Shown here in pieces: positions 48,191-59,863 of a stretch of DNA of 64,000 bases (positions are counted from its first letter, which is position 1; each line of letters opens with the position of its first letter). The notes under the pieces were generated by a model. It worked only from the letters and a program-made list of their open reading frames with translations, ran no database searches and was not told the origin of the DNA. The stretch covers positions 558,001 through 622,000 of the forward strand of contig PUQB01000011.1 of the NCBI GenBank assembly GCA_003024785.1. Reading direction: 5' to 3'. This DNA is from Selaginella tamariscina (taxonomy: Eukaryota > Streptophyta > Lycopodiopsida > Selaginellales > Selaginellaceae). A program made the translations under genes and the position numbers.

Positions 48191-50460
48191 ATGTTTAATA
48201 TTGGAGATAAAGTATGTCTTCTTCGGAATAACGAAATAGTTGGCACTAGAACTGTGGAAGTTCGAGATAATAATGCATCATGTCACAATATTGCCCAAGG
48301 ATCTTGTGTGTACGTATGGGTGAACATCATTTACAAGCATGTTTGAGGTTCTGGGAATGGAATTTGAGGAGGGTTTTCCTGTATTGTGGAATTTGGATGA
48401 AGTCAAGGCTGACACAGAATATGCAGAGTCACAAACAAATAGTAGCACGAGTTTACCAGATGATGGCTTGCCTGCTGTGATGGATGAGGTGATTCTCTTT
48501 CTTCGTGAGATTGAAGTCGGAAGAGGCATCATCACAGCTATAAATCCAATGGAAGCAGTGTCAGAAGAGAAACTAGGGTCCGACTTCGTGGTGTAGTTGT
48601 GATAAAGGTTTCACCTAATGGCACATTGTATCCTGGATCCCTCGTGAGGTGGCGAACATCTGAATTAAGACGGCAAGATGGTTCAACATATTCTGGGTTG
48701 GATTTCAATAATAACAACCCGGAAGAACAACTCATATTTGAAGAGGTTCCTTGCATTGGTCCTATTGTAAGAAAAAGGCGATTCATGGGTTGTAGATCTT
48801 CCCCTGCAAGTTTCAGCAAGAGGGTAAAGATGGGTCCTACATCTTCCGAAAGTGTTACGAGCATTTCCACGATTGACTGTTGCAAGAAGAAGTGTTGTCA
48901 GATGGCAGACCGGAATGAAATTACCCAATGTAGACATGTCTTTCGTATGCTCACCCAAAAGCAAAGGCATGAGTTTGTATATGCTGCACTAACTGGGTGT
49001 ATTGATGGAATGGCCTCGGACACAGGTTATCAGAGTACATCCATGGTATTTAATAAGGTGGCCATTTGCTTCAAAGCTTGGTACAATATATACGGGATCC
49101 CAAAGACCACATTCTACCGTCGGAGGGATGAGTGGCTAGATGGAGCACGAACCTCAATTCATGGGAACACTCGCTTGGTCAAAACCCGCTCTCACATCAT
49201 GGCAGCCATAGAGATACTCAAGGCTTTTGTGGAAGCAAATGCAAACAGGATGCCTCACATATGCCGAACCACAAATGTAGGGGTCAGGGAAAATCTCAAG
49301 GTTTTGCCTTCAATCTACACTCAATTGAAGCTGTGTGAACATGTGAACAAGTGCCTCAGTTTGATGGGGCTCCAAGCAATCTGCACTGGTACCTTCAACA
49401 ACATATGGAATACTCATTTTTAAGGATGTGGAGATTGCAAAACACTCTAGCTTTTCCAAGTGTGACACTTGTACATCATTGAAGGCTGCAGAGGCTTATG
49501 CAAAAACCTTGGTGGAGATCACTGCCATTCAAAAGAAAATGAGGCCCACATGATTGCGCAACAAACTTGCCGGTCTCAGTACTATGCACACCGCATGCTT
49601 TCTGTGTCACGCCCATCAGAGTGCAGAGGTGTGCTAACACATGGACACGGTTGTGAATCATATGGACACTTTTCACTTCCACATTGGTCTAGCGACTCCA
49701 ATTTCACTATTGGGTCGTTAGCCATGTGTTTTAGAAACCTTGAAGCTCACTCACAGACAAGTCCTATCAGTGATCTCAAAGTGAAGAAACAACACCTTCA
49801 ACCTTTACATAATGCTCTCATGAACACGTCTGCACTTGAGGCTACTTGGGAATATGAGAGGCATTGTCAACAGCCTGCTCAGTTTCCTTATGGTTGGTCA
49901 CACTCATGAAGATATTGATGTGTTTTTCAGCAAGGTCTCCAACTCTACAAAAAGGACAAGTGCACTTACTTTACCGCATATGATGAATCTTTTTGAAAAT
50001 TGCATCTCCAAAAAAAGTTGTGCTTTGCTTGTGACTGAGGTGCCAGACTTCAAAAAATTTCTCAAGGAGTATATAAAGAAGGGAGTGATTCTTTAGTTGG
50101 TCACCTTGTGCCGCTACAATTCTTTTCTCCATACGAGATGGTATACCCTATTATGCAGTACAAGTTACAGCCATCAGAGCAGGAGTGGTTACCGAAAGAG
50201 GGCTTAATGCTCTTCAAAAGTGGAGAGGATGGAAAGCCACTTCTCCCAGAAGGACAACCAGACCCTATTCCATTGAGTGCCCAGCTCAAGGAACAAGAGG
50301 TTATTATTGATGGATAATCAGCCTATTTGGATGGGTCAAATTATCGACACACCTGAAGTAATCACAAAAAATAGTATTGTTAAGGTTGCATGGTTCAAAC
50401 CACAAAAAAGGCGACACGAGAAGGAGAGCGAAAGATATAATGGATGCCTAGAGAAAACAT
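48191..50460 (+). pseudogene. Transposase-like gene with DUF7869-type GHTHEDID motif, decayed
   Basis: The ATG at 48191 opens a 51-residue start (MFNIGDKVCLLRNN), after which the frame moves to 48339-48595 and then 48599-49423. This last part holds a Cys-rich CCKKKCC segment and KTTFYRRRDEWLDGA. VEIAKHSSFSKCDTCTSLKA (about 49430) and AQQTCRSQYYAHRMLSVSRP (about 49558) follow in further frames, then GRSDSN-like HWSSDSNFTIGSLA (49690). The diagnostic LLMVGHTHEDIDVFFSKVS is at 49890-49945. A C-terminal WMGQI...VKVAWF segment ends at 50460. Family members I recall carry two conserved acidic blocks between these motifs. Here the stretch between about 49625 and 49870 appears shortened and lacks them. 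At least five frame breaks make it inactive. Role as transposase is inferred. Confidence 0.65.
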
Positions 50461-51061
50461 AGTCTCCCAATCAAAAAACCCAGCATGTTTATAAATGTTA
50501 AATCCATTCGATATGGGTGGATGTCAAGAAGCGTTGATAAAGTCACGATTAACAAAACTGCAAGGGAATGTATGTTTTCTGAAGCTTAAAGCAATTACAA
50601 AATTATAAAATATCATATATTTAATATTCATAATTATTATAAACTCTTTAATAATAGTACTAAATTATATACTTAACTATATAAATTTAAAAAATGATAT
50701 GGAAGATTGACTATATTATTATAGATATATATATTATTACTACTACAAATTTTTAATTAATAATGTTATATTTAAATATTAATATTTTAATAACAACATC
50801 AATATTTATATAATGTACCTCTTATGCTCTTCCTTAATGTTATATTAGGCAAATATTATATAATTTAATACCTTCTACTTTTATAATGTTATTAATTTTT
50901 GTTCAATGAATGCTATAATTTATTAAAGGGTAGAATACAAAATAGAATATTCTAAAGAATATTCTATTTTCAAACATATATTCTAAAGAATATTCCTTTA
51001 ATATTAAAAAATGCTAATTAAATAGCTAAAATTGCTAATTATTAGGAAATGGGACTATAGC
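50461..51061. other. AT-rich right subterminal region of the DNA element
   Basis: No gene. Short inverted words (AAAGAATATTC and GAATATTCT near 50945-50995) and AT-rich sequence, mirroring the left subterminal region in composition. Confidence 0.5.
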
Positions 51062-51082
51062 CATGCCCATTTTAGTTACAAC
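51062..51082 (-). repeat. Right terminal inverted repeat of large DNA element
   Basis: Complement of the left repeat at 37441-37461 with one mismatch. TGCA follows at 51084-51087. Confidence 0.8.
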
Positions 51083-51087
51083 TTGCA

Positions 51088-51486
51088 TTATAGGATATTC
51101 CTACAGGATATGCCTATAGGATATACCTACAGGATATGTTTGTAGGATATTCCTATAGGATATACTTATAGGATATTCCTATAGGATATATTACAAAATA
51201 TGCCTAGAGGATAAGGGTCACTATTTTTAGCTCATGACCAGATTAGACTCATGACCAGATTAGCTTGGAGTTGTGAGTATAAAAGCTTCGACCTAATTGT
51301 TGTACAATTAGTTACTATCAACACTAGTCTTTTTACGATCAATCTTGTCTTGTCTTGCTCCTTGCCTCCTGCTTTTGTCTTGTTCTGGTTCTTAGTTCAT
51401 GTCCTGCTCCTTATCTTGCTTCTGATTCAAGCTTCCTTGTACTCGGAATCCTGCTCACTTTCTTGTTCCTGGATCGTGACTTGATA
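51088..51486 (+). repeat. 5' LTR of retrotransposon 3, truncated
   Basis: Matches the second part of 56524-57060. It starts with 13-bp tandem repeats of AGGATATNCCTAY (51092-51205), followed by a TATA box and a CT-rich leader. The terminal CACA has become GATA. Confidence 0.85.
51278..51285 (+). promoter_or_regulatory. LTR TATA box
   Basis: TATAAAAG, also present at 56851-56858 in the other LTR. Confidence 0.6.
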
Positions 51487-51584
51487 GTTTGATAGTAACT
51501 GCTTTCATAGCTTTCCAATTTCTAGCTACTTTTTTTTTCCTTGATTCTTCTCCTTCTTTTTCTTCCTTTTTTCTTTCATAGATC

Positions 51585-52620
51585 ATGGCTGATTTTGAGC
51601 AATTTCAATGCGAGCACCAAATATTGCTTCATGAGCTGGCCACTTTACGCAAAGTGGTCACAGATCTGCAAGGTTCCACCAACGCGGCGCATGCAGCTCC
51701 TAATGCATCCTCCAAGGCTGCTGCACAGGCTCTCTCTCAAGCATCCGTGGTTTCCTTTCCATCGAACACTTCTTTGGAGCCGAAGATTAGCATGCCGGAA
51801 AAGTTCAATGGTAATCGTGCCGATTTCCAAGAGTTCCTGAATCAGATCAGGCTTTTGATCTGCATGCAACCATGCCACTACTCGACTAATGCACAAAAGG
51901 TTGGCCTTTTGGCATCCCTATTAGTTGGATCTCCACGGGCTTGGGTTGCCCCTTTGCTGGAGCATAACGACCCATTGATGGAAGACTTTGAAGGTTTTGT
52001 GGCTGCCTTTGAAGCTTGCTTTGGAGATCTTGATAAGTACTGTTCCGCATGCACGAAGTTATGAAAGCTCACACAAGGATCTCGACTAGCTTCTGTTTAT
52101 GCGTTTGAATTTCAACAACTTTGCACGAACATTCCATGGGATAAGACTGCATTGATTGAACACTTTCGTTTTGGGTTGAGGGATGACGTGAAGGACCTTC
52201 TCCTTACGTTACCGGATGCCCAAACATTAGCAAAGATCATGCAACAGGCCGTTCGCTGCAACAACTGCTTATTCAAGCGTCGTCAGGAAAAGTCCCGTCA
52301 GCAGTTCCTGCAAACCAATCCTACATACTCCTGCGACACCTTCTGGAGTAGTTCCTATGGAGGTTGAGAAATACAAGCGTGGCTCACTTTCCGATGTTGA
52401 GAAGCAATGTTGCCGCAGTGAGAATCTATGTTTGTATTGTGGTGAAGCAGGACACAAGGCAACGGAATGTCCTATTAAAGCCAGGAAGTTCAAGACGCGT
52501 GAAGTTGAAGTTGAAGTTCAGTCGGAAAACTTTAATGTTTACTTTGTTAGGAGCCACGAAGTTGGACGTAGGTGCAGGTTCCATTGGTGCTGCTCATACC
52601 ATTCCATCAATTAAGTTTTA
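51585..52620 (+). pseudogene. Gag remnant of retrotransposon 3
   Basis: Starts MADFEQFQCEHQ. The capsid has PEKFNGNRADFQEFLNQI and GLLASLLVGSPRAWV. A TGA at 52062-52064 interrupts it, but the same frame continues to about 52367. The CCHC zinc knuckle CLYCGEAGHKATEC (about 52430) is in another frame. At least one stop and one frameshift. Confidence 0.85.
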
Positions 52621-52936
52621 TGTACACATTCATCTCAATAATCGAGAGCTCAAGGAGTTTGCCCTGTTAGACACTGGTGCAAATGCATGCTTCATGGATG
52701 ACACTTTTGCAACTCAACATGGCATTCCGGTGGTGAAGTTGAAGAGTCCAGTTCCTGTAGAGGTGGCCGATGATCGTCTGATTGCTTCTGGCGCAGTTAC
52801 CCATGCTACCAAACCTCTCTCTTGCAGTCACAGCGCATTCAACTATTCGATTTCCTTCAACTTGATCAAGACTCGGTCGACTCCCATCATTTTGGGCATG
52901 TCATGGTTCGTTGTTGCAAATCCTCAGATCGACTAG
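52610..52936 (+). pseudogene. Aspartic protease domain of retrotransposon 3
   Basis: LLDTGANACFMDD (about 52666) gives the DTGA active-site motif, and PIILGMSWF (about 52886) the second conserved segment. The frame is open from 52364 to 52936, ends in a TAG, and is followed by a Pro/Ser-rich linker (about 53000-53590). Confidence 0.8.
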
Positions 52937-53261
52937 AGGTTTAGGACGCTCACGTTTTCCTCTCTGGCAACCAGGATCAATCATGTACCTTCCTGTGTGC
53001 AGGATACATCCTTAGTGTCTGAGGCAGTACAAGCTACAGGATTGACCGTGCTTGTTCCTGTATCAATGTTGAAGATTCCTCCTCGACAAGATTCACCTCA
53101 TGTCAATTCCTCAGCACATCCGCAGGCTCTCTCCACTCCTTTAAGTTCGCAGATTCCTATACAGGGTTCTTCCAATCCTGTATCAGTGTCGAAGGTTCCT
53201 CCTCAACAGGATCCACCTCTTATTGGTTCGTTCAACACACTCATAGGCTTTCCTCACTCCT

Positions 53262-56200
53262 GTGCATCCACAAACTTCTGTACAAGATTCTTCTAATCCT
53301 GTACACTTATCAACATCCACACATGTTTCTCCCAATCCTGCCTCTTTTAATTACTCTTCTTCTGTTCCACCCCCCAAGATCCTTCCTCTTTTTCAATCAC
53401 AGCTCTCTCCTTCTCCTCTCCGAGTTCTTACCACTACCATGCATGAACTTGCCACTGATCCTGCTCATTTTCATCTTTTTGCCTTCCAAGAAACTCCTAC
53501 GTCCTCTTCTACCTTTCCTGTATCTGACTCCCCTGTTTTTCAATCTCCTTCTCCTGTTCCTTCTTCTTCTCCTCCTTCTTCCCTACCATCCAAGTATCAC
53601 TCCTTTCAGAACGTTTTTGACAAGCATAAGGCTATAGTTCTTCCTGTTCACAGGTTCTACGACTGTCTTATCAATCTTGTGGAAGGAAAAACTCCACCGT
53701 CAGGACCGATTTATGCACTGTCACCTACAGAATTGGAGGTTCTTCGTCAGTACATCGAGGAAAACTTGGCATCCGGCTTCATTCGTCACTCAAAGTCCCT
53801 TGTAAGAGCACCTATCTTCTTTGTTAAGAAGAAAGATGGGAGTTTACGTTTGGTTGTGGACTACAGAGGTTTGAATTAAGTCACCATTCAAAACCAATAC
53901 TCGTTACCATTGATCCCGGGACTTTCTCGATCGGCTGCAAGGAGCAAAGATGTTTATGAAGATCGACTTACGAGGGGTTTACAATCTTGTACGGATTCAT
54001 CCAGGCGATGCCTTTCATACAAGGTATGGACACTTCGAGTACACGGTAATGCCTTTCGGACTTACCAATGCCCCAGCTGTGTTCCAACATATGGTACTTC
54101 TTGGACCAGTTTGTGGTAATCTACCTCGATGACATTTTGATTTTCTCCAAAGACTAGGCGGCTCATGACAAGCATGTACGACTAGTCCTATAGAGGCTTC
54201 GCAAGCATGGCCTGTATGTGAAGTTGGAGAAGTGTTTCTTCGATAGGGATATTGTGGAGTTCTTGGGCTACATCGTCTCTCCTGCTGGCGTTTCCATGGA
54301 CATGCACAAGGTGAAGACTATTGCGGAGTGGGAGAGGCCCAAGTCTGTACGAGACGTACAATGTTTCCTTGCTTTGCAAACATCTACAGGCGTTTCATAC
54401 AGGACTTCTCCAAGCGTGTACTTCCACTCATGGAACTCACCAAGCGCACAGGAGTGTTCTCTTGTGTTTGACAAGGCGGAACATGCATTCACAACACTCA
54501 AGGACGCATTCACGACAACTCCGATTTTAGCACATCCTGATCCTTCTCGTCCCTTCTTCGTTGAAGCAGATGCCTCAGATTTTGCAGTAGGATCTGTTCT
54601 ATCACAAGTTGGAGAAGATAAGTTGCTTCATCCTGTAGCTTTTCACTCTCGTAAGTTCCTTTTAATGGAAATCAATTACGGGATTCATGACAAGGAACTC
54701 AAGGCTATTGTGGATTCATTTGAGGAGTGGCAGTATTTCTTGGAAGGTGCTACGCATCCTATACAAGTTCTTACGGATCATAAGAACTTGGAGTATTTTC
54801 AAACGGCTCGAGTTCTCAGTCGGCGACAAGCTAGGTGGGTGGAGTTCCTATCACGTTTTGATTTCGTCATCATCTACAGGCCTGGTTTTCAAAATGGCAA
54901 GGCGGATGCATTGTCTAGGCGCTCTTACCTTGCACCAACCCCGGGCGATCTTGCATATGACTGTCAAAAGCAAGTGTTGTTGGGTCCTGATCGACTTCAA
55001 CTTGCAGCACTACAAGTTCATCAGGCTCCAGCAGATTCCACACTCCTACAAGACATCCGTTTGTAGTTGGCTACAGACGACTTGGCAAGGAATGTGTTTT
55101 CACACATTAGTACTCACATCGCAAGTTCCTTTTCCTTTAGTTCTCGTACAGACTACAAGTTGTTTGCCATACAGGACAGACTCCTGTACCGAGAAGGTCT
55201 CCTGTATGTTCTTGTTGGTGTTTGCAGGACTGTGTTACAAGATTGTCATGATACCCCGGCTACAAGACATTTTGGTGTGGCCAAGACAATTGAGTTGGTG
55301 ACTCACAACTATTGATGGCCTGGGTTGCGAGGTTTTGTGGACAAGTTTGTACAGAGTTGTGACACCTGCAATAGGTCGAAGATGCCTCGTCACGCGCCCT
55401 CTGGTCTTCTTCGTCCTTTTCTTGTTCCTTCTGCTCCTTAGAGATCCATTTCTATGGATTTTCTCACAGATCTTTCTCCTCGTGGATTTGATGCAGTTCT
55501 TGTGGTGGTTGACCGTTTCACCAAACAGGCTCATTTCCTACCATGTCACAAGACTGCTACAGGCTAGACAATTGCTGAGTTGGTGATCCGTGAAGTATTT
55601 CGACACCATGGTCTTCCTAAGAGCATTGTTTCTGATCGAGGCCCACAATTCATGTCCAAGTTTTGGCGAGAACTTCTCTGGAGTCTACATGTTAAAGCGG
55701 ACCTTTCTTCAGGAAACCATCCACAAACTGATGAGCAATCAGAATGCACAATCAGACCTTGGAGCAATATCTTCGCTGCTTCATCAGTTACCAACAGGAC
55801 AACTGGTTGGACCTTCTTCCAATGGCGGAGTTTGCCTACAACAACTCCGTTCACGCATCTACAGGCCAGACACCTTTCTTTGCTCTTACAGGCTACCATC
55901 CACGTTTTGACTTTGCTCCTCCTGCTTCTCCTTCTTCCGCTCCTGCAGTACAGGATCGTCTCCAGCATCTTCGTCAGGTACATGAGGATCTCCGGGTTCA
56001 TCTTCAGCAGGCACAGGAATGGTACAAGCGTCATGCTGATGCTCATCGTCAACCGCACCTGCATACAAGATTGGTGATCTCGTGTGGCTTCTTCGTCGGC
56101 ATATTCGCACCAACAGGCCTTCTTCTAAGTTGGATTTTCAGATTGGGCCCTTACAGGATTGCGGCTGAGGTCAATCCTGTAGCTTTCCGACTCGAGTTAC

Positions 56201-56561
56201 CATCTACGGTGAAACTTCATCCTGTGTTTCACACCTCTTTTTGGAGCCGTATCATCCTTCTTCTCTTCCTGGTCGTGCTTCTTCTCCTCCCCCTCCTGTG
56301 GTCATTACGGTGAACCTGAGTACGAAGTTGCAGCCATCCTTGATTCTCGTCTTCATCGCTGCCAACTTCAATACTTGGTGGATTGGAAAGGTTATTTGCC
56401 TACCGATCGCACTTGGGAACCTGCATCCAACTTACTCCATGCTTCTTCCAAAGTTGCTGCTTTCCATCGGTTATCCTGCTAAACCAGGTCCCAAGACTTG
56501 GAACTCGTCCTTAGGGAAGGTGCTGTCACGACCCAATACAGGATACGGTACATATCCTTAG
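53262..56561 (+). pseudogene. Pol remnant of retrotransposon 3 with chromodomain
   Basis: Reverse transcriptase: FFVKKKDGSLRLVVDYRGLN (53818), [15 protein letters not shown] (54032) and [14 protein letters not shown] (54114). RNase H: FFVEADASDFAVGSVLSQVG (54553) and LTDHKNLEYF (54769). Integrase core: SDRGPQFMSKFW (55632), NHPQTDEQSE (55720) and EFAYNNSVHASTGQTPFF. Chromodomain: YEVAAILDSRLHR and YLVDWKGYLPTDRTWEPASN (56319-56438), which in such elements directs integration to methylated-histone chromatin. Frames change at least at 53880, 54155, 55070, 55315, 55745 and 56290. Confidence 0.88.
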
Positions 56562-57060
56562 GATATACTTACAGGATATACCTACAGGATATGCCTAAGA
56601 TAGATATACTACAGGATATTCCTACATGATATGCCTATAGGATATACCTACAGGATATTCCTACAGGATATGCCTATAGGATATACCTACAGGATATGCA
56701 TGTAGGATATTCCTATAGGATATACCTACAGGATATTCCTATAGGATATGCCTATAGAATATATTATAGGATATGCCTAGAGGATAAGGGTCACTATTTT
56801 TAGCTCATGACCAGATTAGACTCATGACCAGATTAGCTTGGAGTTGTGAGTATAAAAGCTCCGACCTAATTGTTGTACAATCAGTTACTATTAACACCAA
56901 TCTTTCTACGATTAATCTTGTCTTGTCTTGCTCCTTGCCTCCTGCTCTTGTCTTGTTCTTGGTTCTTAGTTCCTGTCCTGCTCCCTGTCCTGCTTCTGAG
57001 TCAAGCTTCCTTGTTCTCGACATCCTGCTCACTTCCTTGTTCCTGGATCGTGGCTTCACA
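56524..57060 (+). repeat. 3' LTR of retrotransposon 3
   Basis: 537 bp, TGTCACGACC to GGCTTCACA. Carries about 17 units of the AGGATATNCCTAY repeat (56560-56790) and a TATA box at 56851-56858. Collinear with 51088-51486. Confidence 0.9.
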
Positions 57061-58690
57061 GTAGTGTGTGTTAGGGTTTAGTTGATTCTACATTCTTGAA
57101 GTACTCTATCACTTTCGATTAACACGTCTGAATTATGCACGGAGAGTTGGTCCTGAGATGTATAACCCTTCAAAGAACATCTACTTAATAAGTGGGTGTG
57201 GGTTATGGACTCCAATGTCTAAGGTATCACTCAGAAGGCATGTCATAGTTTTTACTATGACTTGACCCTTTACTTTGGACGTTAACTGTTATTACCTATT
57301 GTACTATGTTGATGAACCCTAGATGTAGTAGGAAACATGCCCGCTTAATGCAGTTGGGTATATGGTGGTCCGACTAGGTGTCATTAGGTATTTACAGGAA
57401 ATTCTAAGCGAAGCTAAAACTTACCTTTTAGAAACCCACCCCCAATTTACATCCCAGTTAGGCTGATTAAGGTTTTAGGGTTAGAGTTGGGCTAAGTTAA
57501 ACACTCTCTCATTAACTTAATAAGAAGCTAGCTAATTTCGTGTTAGCCCACTTACACATTCAGGAAAAGAGGGGGGGGGGAGGGGGCTCCGTCACATAAA
57601 TAAGGTAAAGTATGAGTAGGAGAGCTCCTGAGTTTATGATTGAGTTCGTTGTTCTTCTGCCGGTGCAAGCTTCAGCTTGTGTCATTAAGGTACAACCCTT
57701 TGTTGTGCCGCCCTAACTTCCAAATGACAGGGGTACGTCCCACCTTCGGGGTAGCACACCCTAGCCTCCTCCTCCACGTCAAACTAGGTGTAGCACTCAT
57801 GACCAAGCAAGGCACATTCATGTCCTTGTCCAATCGTGGGCGTGGGATCTTGTTTGACGGGTTCACATTACCTAGTTCCTAAGGGTTCACTAAGGGGTTC
57901 TAGAGTTGGCATTTAGGAGCCACATTTGTGGCACTTGGTGCAACTCTTGAATCTAAGGGTTATGGCATGATAACCCACATCGTGAAAGGCAGTGTCACAT
58001 GGAAATGTGACACTAGGCTAGAAGTAACACGATACAATGCCCGAGGCACGCCCTTTGGGTCGTGTCATGGGTTTGTCGCCAAGGGGTTGGATACTCTAGT
58101 AAACTTATATGCTTGTGTTCTAAACCTTGGGCATTTACTCAAGGGAGGTTAGGTCTCGTAACTGGGTGAGTGTTGGCACACCTGACTAGGGGGTGTTCTC
58201 CTTAGGATCTAAGGATTGAACAACCTAAGTTCATTAACAGAAGCCATATCATGAAACACTCGTAAGGTCATGTACTTATTCGTGTTCGCCTACGGCGCAC
58301 ACTCATGTCCTCACTAAGTACTAACCCTAAGTCTAGGGTATGACTTGGCCACTCAAACCCTTAAGGGTTAGTTGTGGTTCAAGGTACCCCTTGTCGCCCT
58401 AAAAGGGTTGTTCTCCCGGATGAGGGTGATTCCTTAAAGGGTAAGTGACGATGTCTTATCTTTGTCACGGGGGCATGTGTTAAACACATCTCTTTTGTGG
58501 AGTTAGGGCATGAGCCTGTCTAAGTTTATTGGGATAGGATCTTAAAATTTATTCGGGATATCCTCTAGGGTTCGGGAGATGGTCATTTTAGGGGCTTAAG
58601 GTAGAACTCTAAATATTCTGTTTAATTAGGCATCTGAGTTAGATTCTTAGAGTCATCTTGGAAGACTTAGCATTTTTCACATAAAGAATT
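57061..58690 (+). repeat. LARD-family fragment, inverted relative to 19-21 kb
   Basis: 57061-57240 matches the internal region (20811-20990, reversed) and 57241-58690 matches the 3' LTR starting TGTCATAG. A run of ten or more G at about 57571-57582 lies at the same place as the C-rich tracts at 20350 and 22311. Non-coding. Confidence 0.75.
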
Positions 58691-59090
58691 GTTGTTTAAT
58701 TTGATTGTATCGTTAGGATGTATTTCAATCACACCTGATCGACAATCCCTACCAAATATAAAATAATGTTGTAAAGGTAATTCATATTTCTAAAATATGC
58801 GAGTTAGTACAACCCAAAAGTCCACCAATTTTGGATTTTTCATTTTAAAAAAATTACAAGTTGGGAAGTCGGAAAATTTCACATGATTGCATATGTTTTT
58901 AACATGGTTATTTTAAGAAATGCCAGGTTTAAATGGGAAAAAACACTCGAAAGGGGCAAAAACTGCCAGTTATTTTATGGTATGAGTTGACGTTCTTAAA
59001 TAAGAATTACACTTTTATATTTTGTACAGTTGGAATATACAGTTTGATCCAAATATAATATATCTATGTTTACAAAATTGCAAGGTATCT
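58691..59090 (-). repeat. ELIP E 3' flank
   Basis: Reverse complement of 18743-19130 beside ELIP B. Non-coding. Confidence 0.7.
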
Positions 59091-59863
59091 TCACATGTGC
59101 ATGTTGAACACGGGAGAACCTGTGAATGCCTCAGTAATAACCAAGCTGAGGAATCCGATCATCGCAGCACGACCGTTCATCTCTCGGCCTGTGCCCTCCA
59201 CGGTCCCATCACTCTGCTGTCTGGGCTCTCACCCCTGAACATGGGCACCAAGGAAGCATACCAGATGATCTGTGTCACTGCCAAAAGTAGAACAGTCCAC
59301 TCTGCCCCGGTGTGTACAATTGTTGTCCGACTGTGAGTCCGGTCATTCTCTCCACTACAAATGCCCACACCATTCCAACCATTGCCTGTACGTAATTCAC
59401 TCGTTAGACACTGTTGTGGATCATACAAGGCATATCAATATGAAGAAAGAAAGCAACTTACCAGGCGACCATTGATTGTCTCGGGACCAGCTCCATCAAA
59501 TGCCATCAAGCTTCCAAAGGATCTGTCTCCTGTCTCTGGTCTCCTTTCGATCTCGGGCCTTCCAAATCTGTCCAGGCTTGGGTCGAGAGTGCCTGTTTTG
59601 GGAATGGCTCCGAACACAGACTTCTTCTCAGACTCGTTCTCCTCCATGTTCCTCAATACATCTTCCCTTGTGATCTCCTTCTTTGTGCCGTCGAGTAAAC
59701 CCCCTGAGTCACCGCCACGTCGGCCATCGTCTTTTGAAGCTCGAACAACGAAGGACACTGTTTTGCTGCATGGCCTCAGAGAGCTAGTTCCAAGGAACTT
59801 GGACTCTGAAGTGAACGCAGAAAGGGATGCAGGCAGTAGAACACTCCTTGTCACAAGAGTCAT
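59091..59863 (-). pseudogene. ELIP: ELIP copy E, frameshifted in exon 2
   Basis: Exon 1 (complement 59462-59863, 402 bp) is open and begins MTLVTRSVLLPAS like copy C. Exon 2 (complement 59091-59385) is 295 instead of 297 bp. One base is missing near 59284 (CCAAAAGTAG) and one near 59178 (CGTTCATCTC). Both disrupt the frame, so helix II and helix III with the second chlorophyll ligand pair are lost or mistranslated. Splice sites and promoter are intact, so a transcript could still be made. Confidence 0.9.

Larger units (their letters stand above)
37441..51082. mobile_element. Candidate 13.6-kb TIR DNA transposon with accessory genes and palindrome arrays
   Basis: The ends are inverted repeats: GTTGTAACTAAAGTGGGCAT (start 37441) and, reversed, GTTGTAACTAAAATGGGCAT (end 51082), 20 of 21 bases identical including the next G. 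TGCA stands one base outside both ends, possibly a 4-bp target duplication or part of the repeat. Inside are an FCP1-like pseudogene, a ParB-motif gene, two palindrome arrays and a gene with the GHTHEDID motif typical of DUF7869 proteins, which I take as the likely transposase. All genes are damaged, so it is probably immobile. The two flanks are different retroelements, so rearrangement after insertion must be assumed. I do not recognise a named superfamily. Confidence 0.65.
51083..57060 (+). mobile_element. Ty3/gypsy chromovirus-type retrotransposon 3, 5' LTR truncated
   Basis: The order is partial 5' LTR, gag, zinc knuckle, protease, reverse transcriptase, RNase H, integrase, chromodomain, then a complete 537-bp 3' LTR. 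The 3' LTR ends TTCACA at 57060 next to GTAGT, inside a copy of the LARD internal region. The 5' LTR lacks its beginning because the DNA element's end lies there. In-frame stops and frameshifts are spread through gag and pol. Confidence 0.9.

Noticed and set aside
7186-59863. Retroposition as the source of the extra ELIP copies
   Set aside because: All copies keep the intron and long flanks on both sides, so duplication was at the DNA level.
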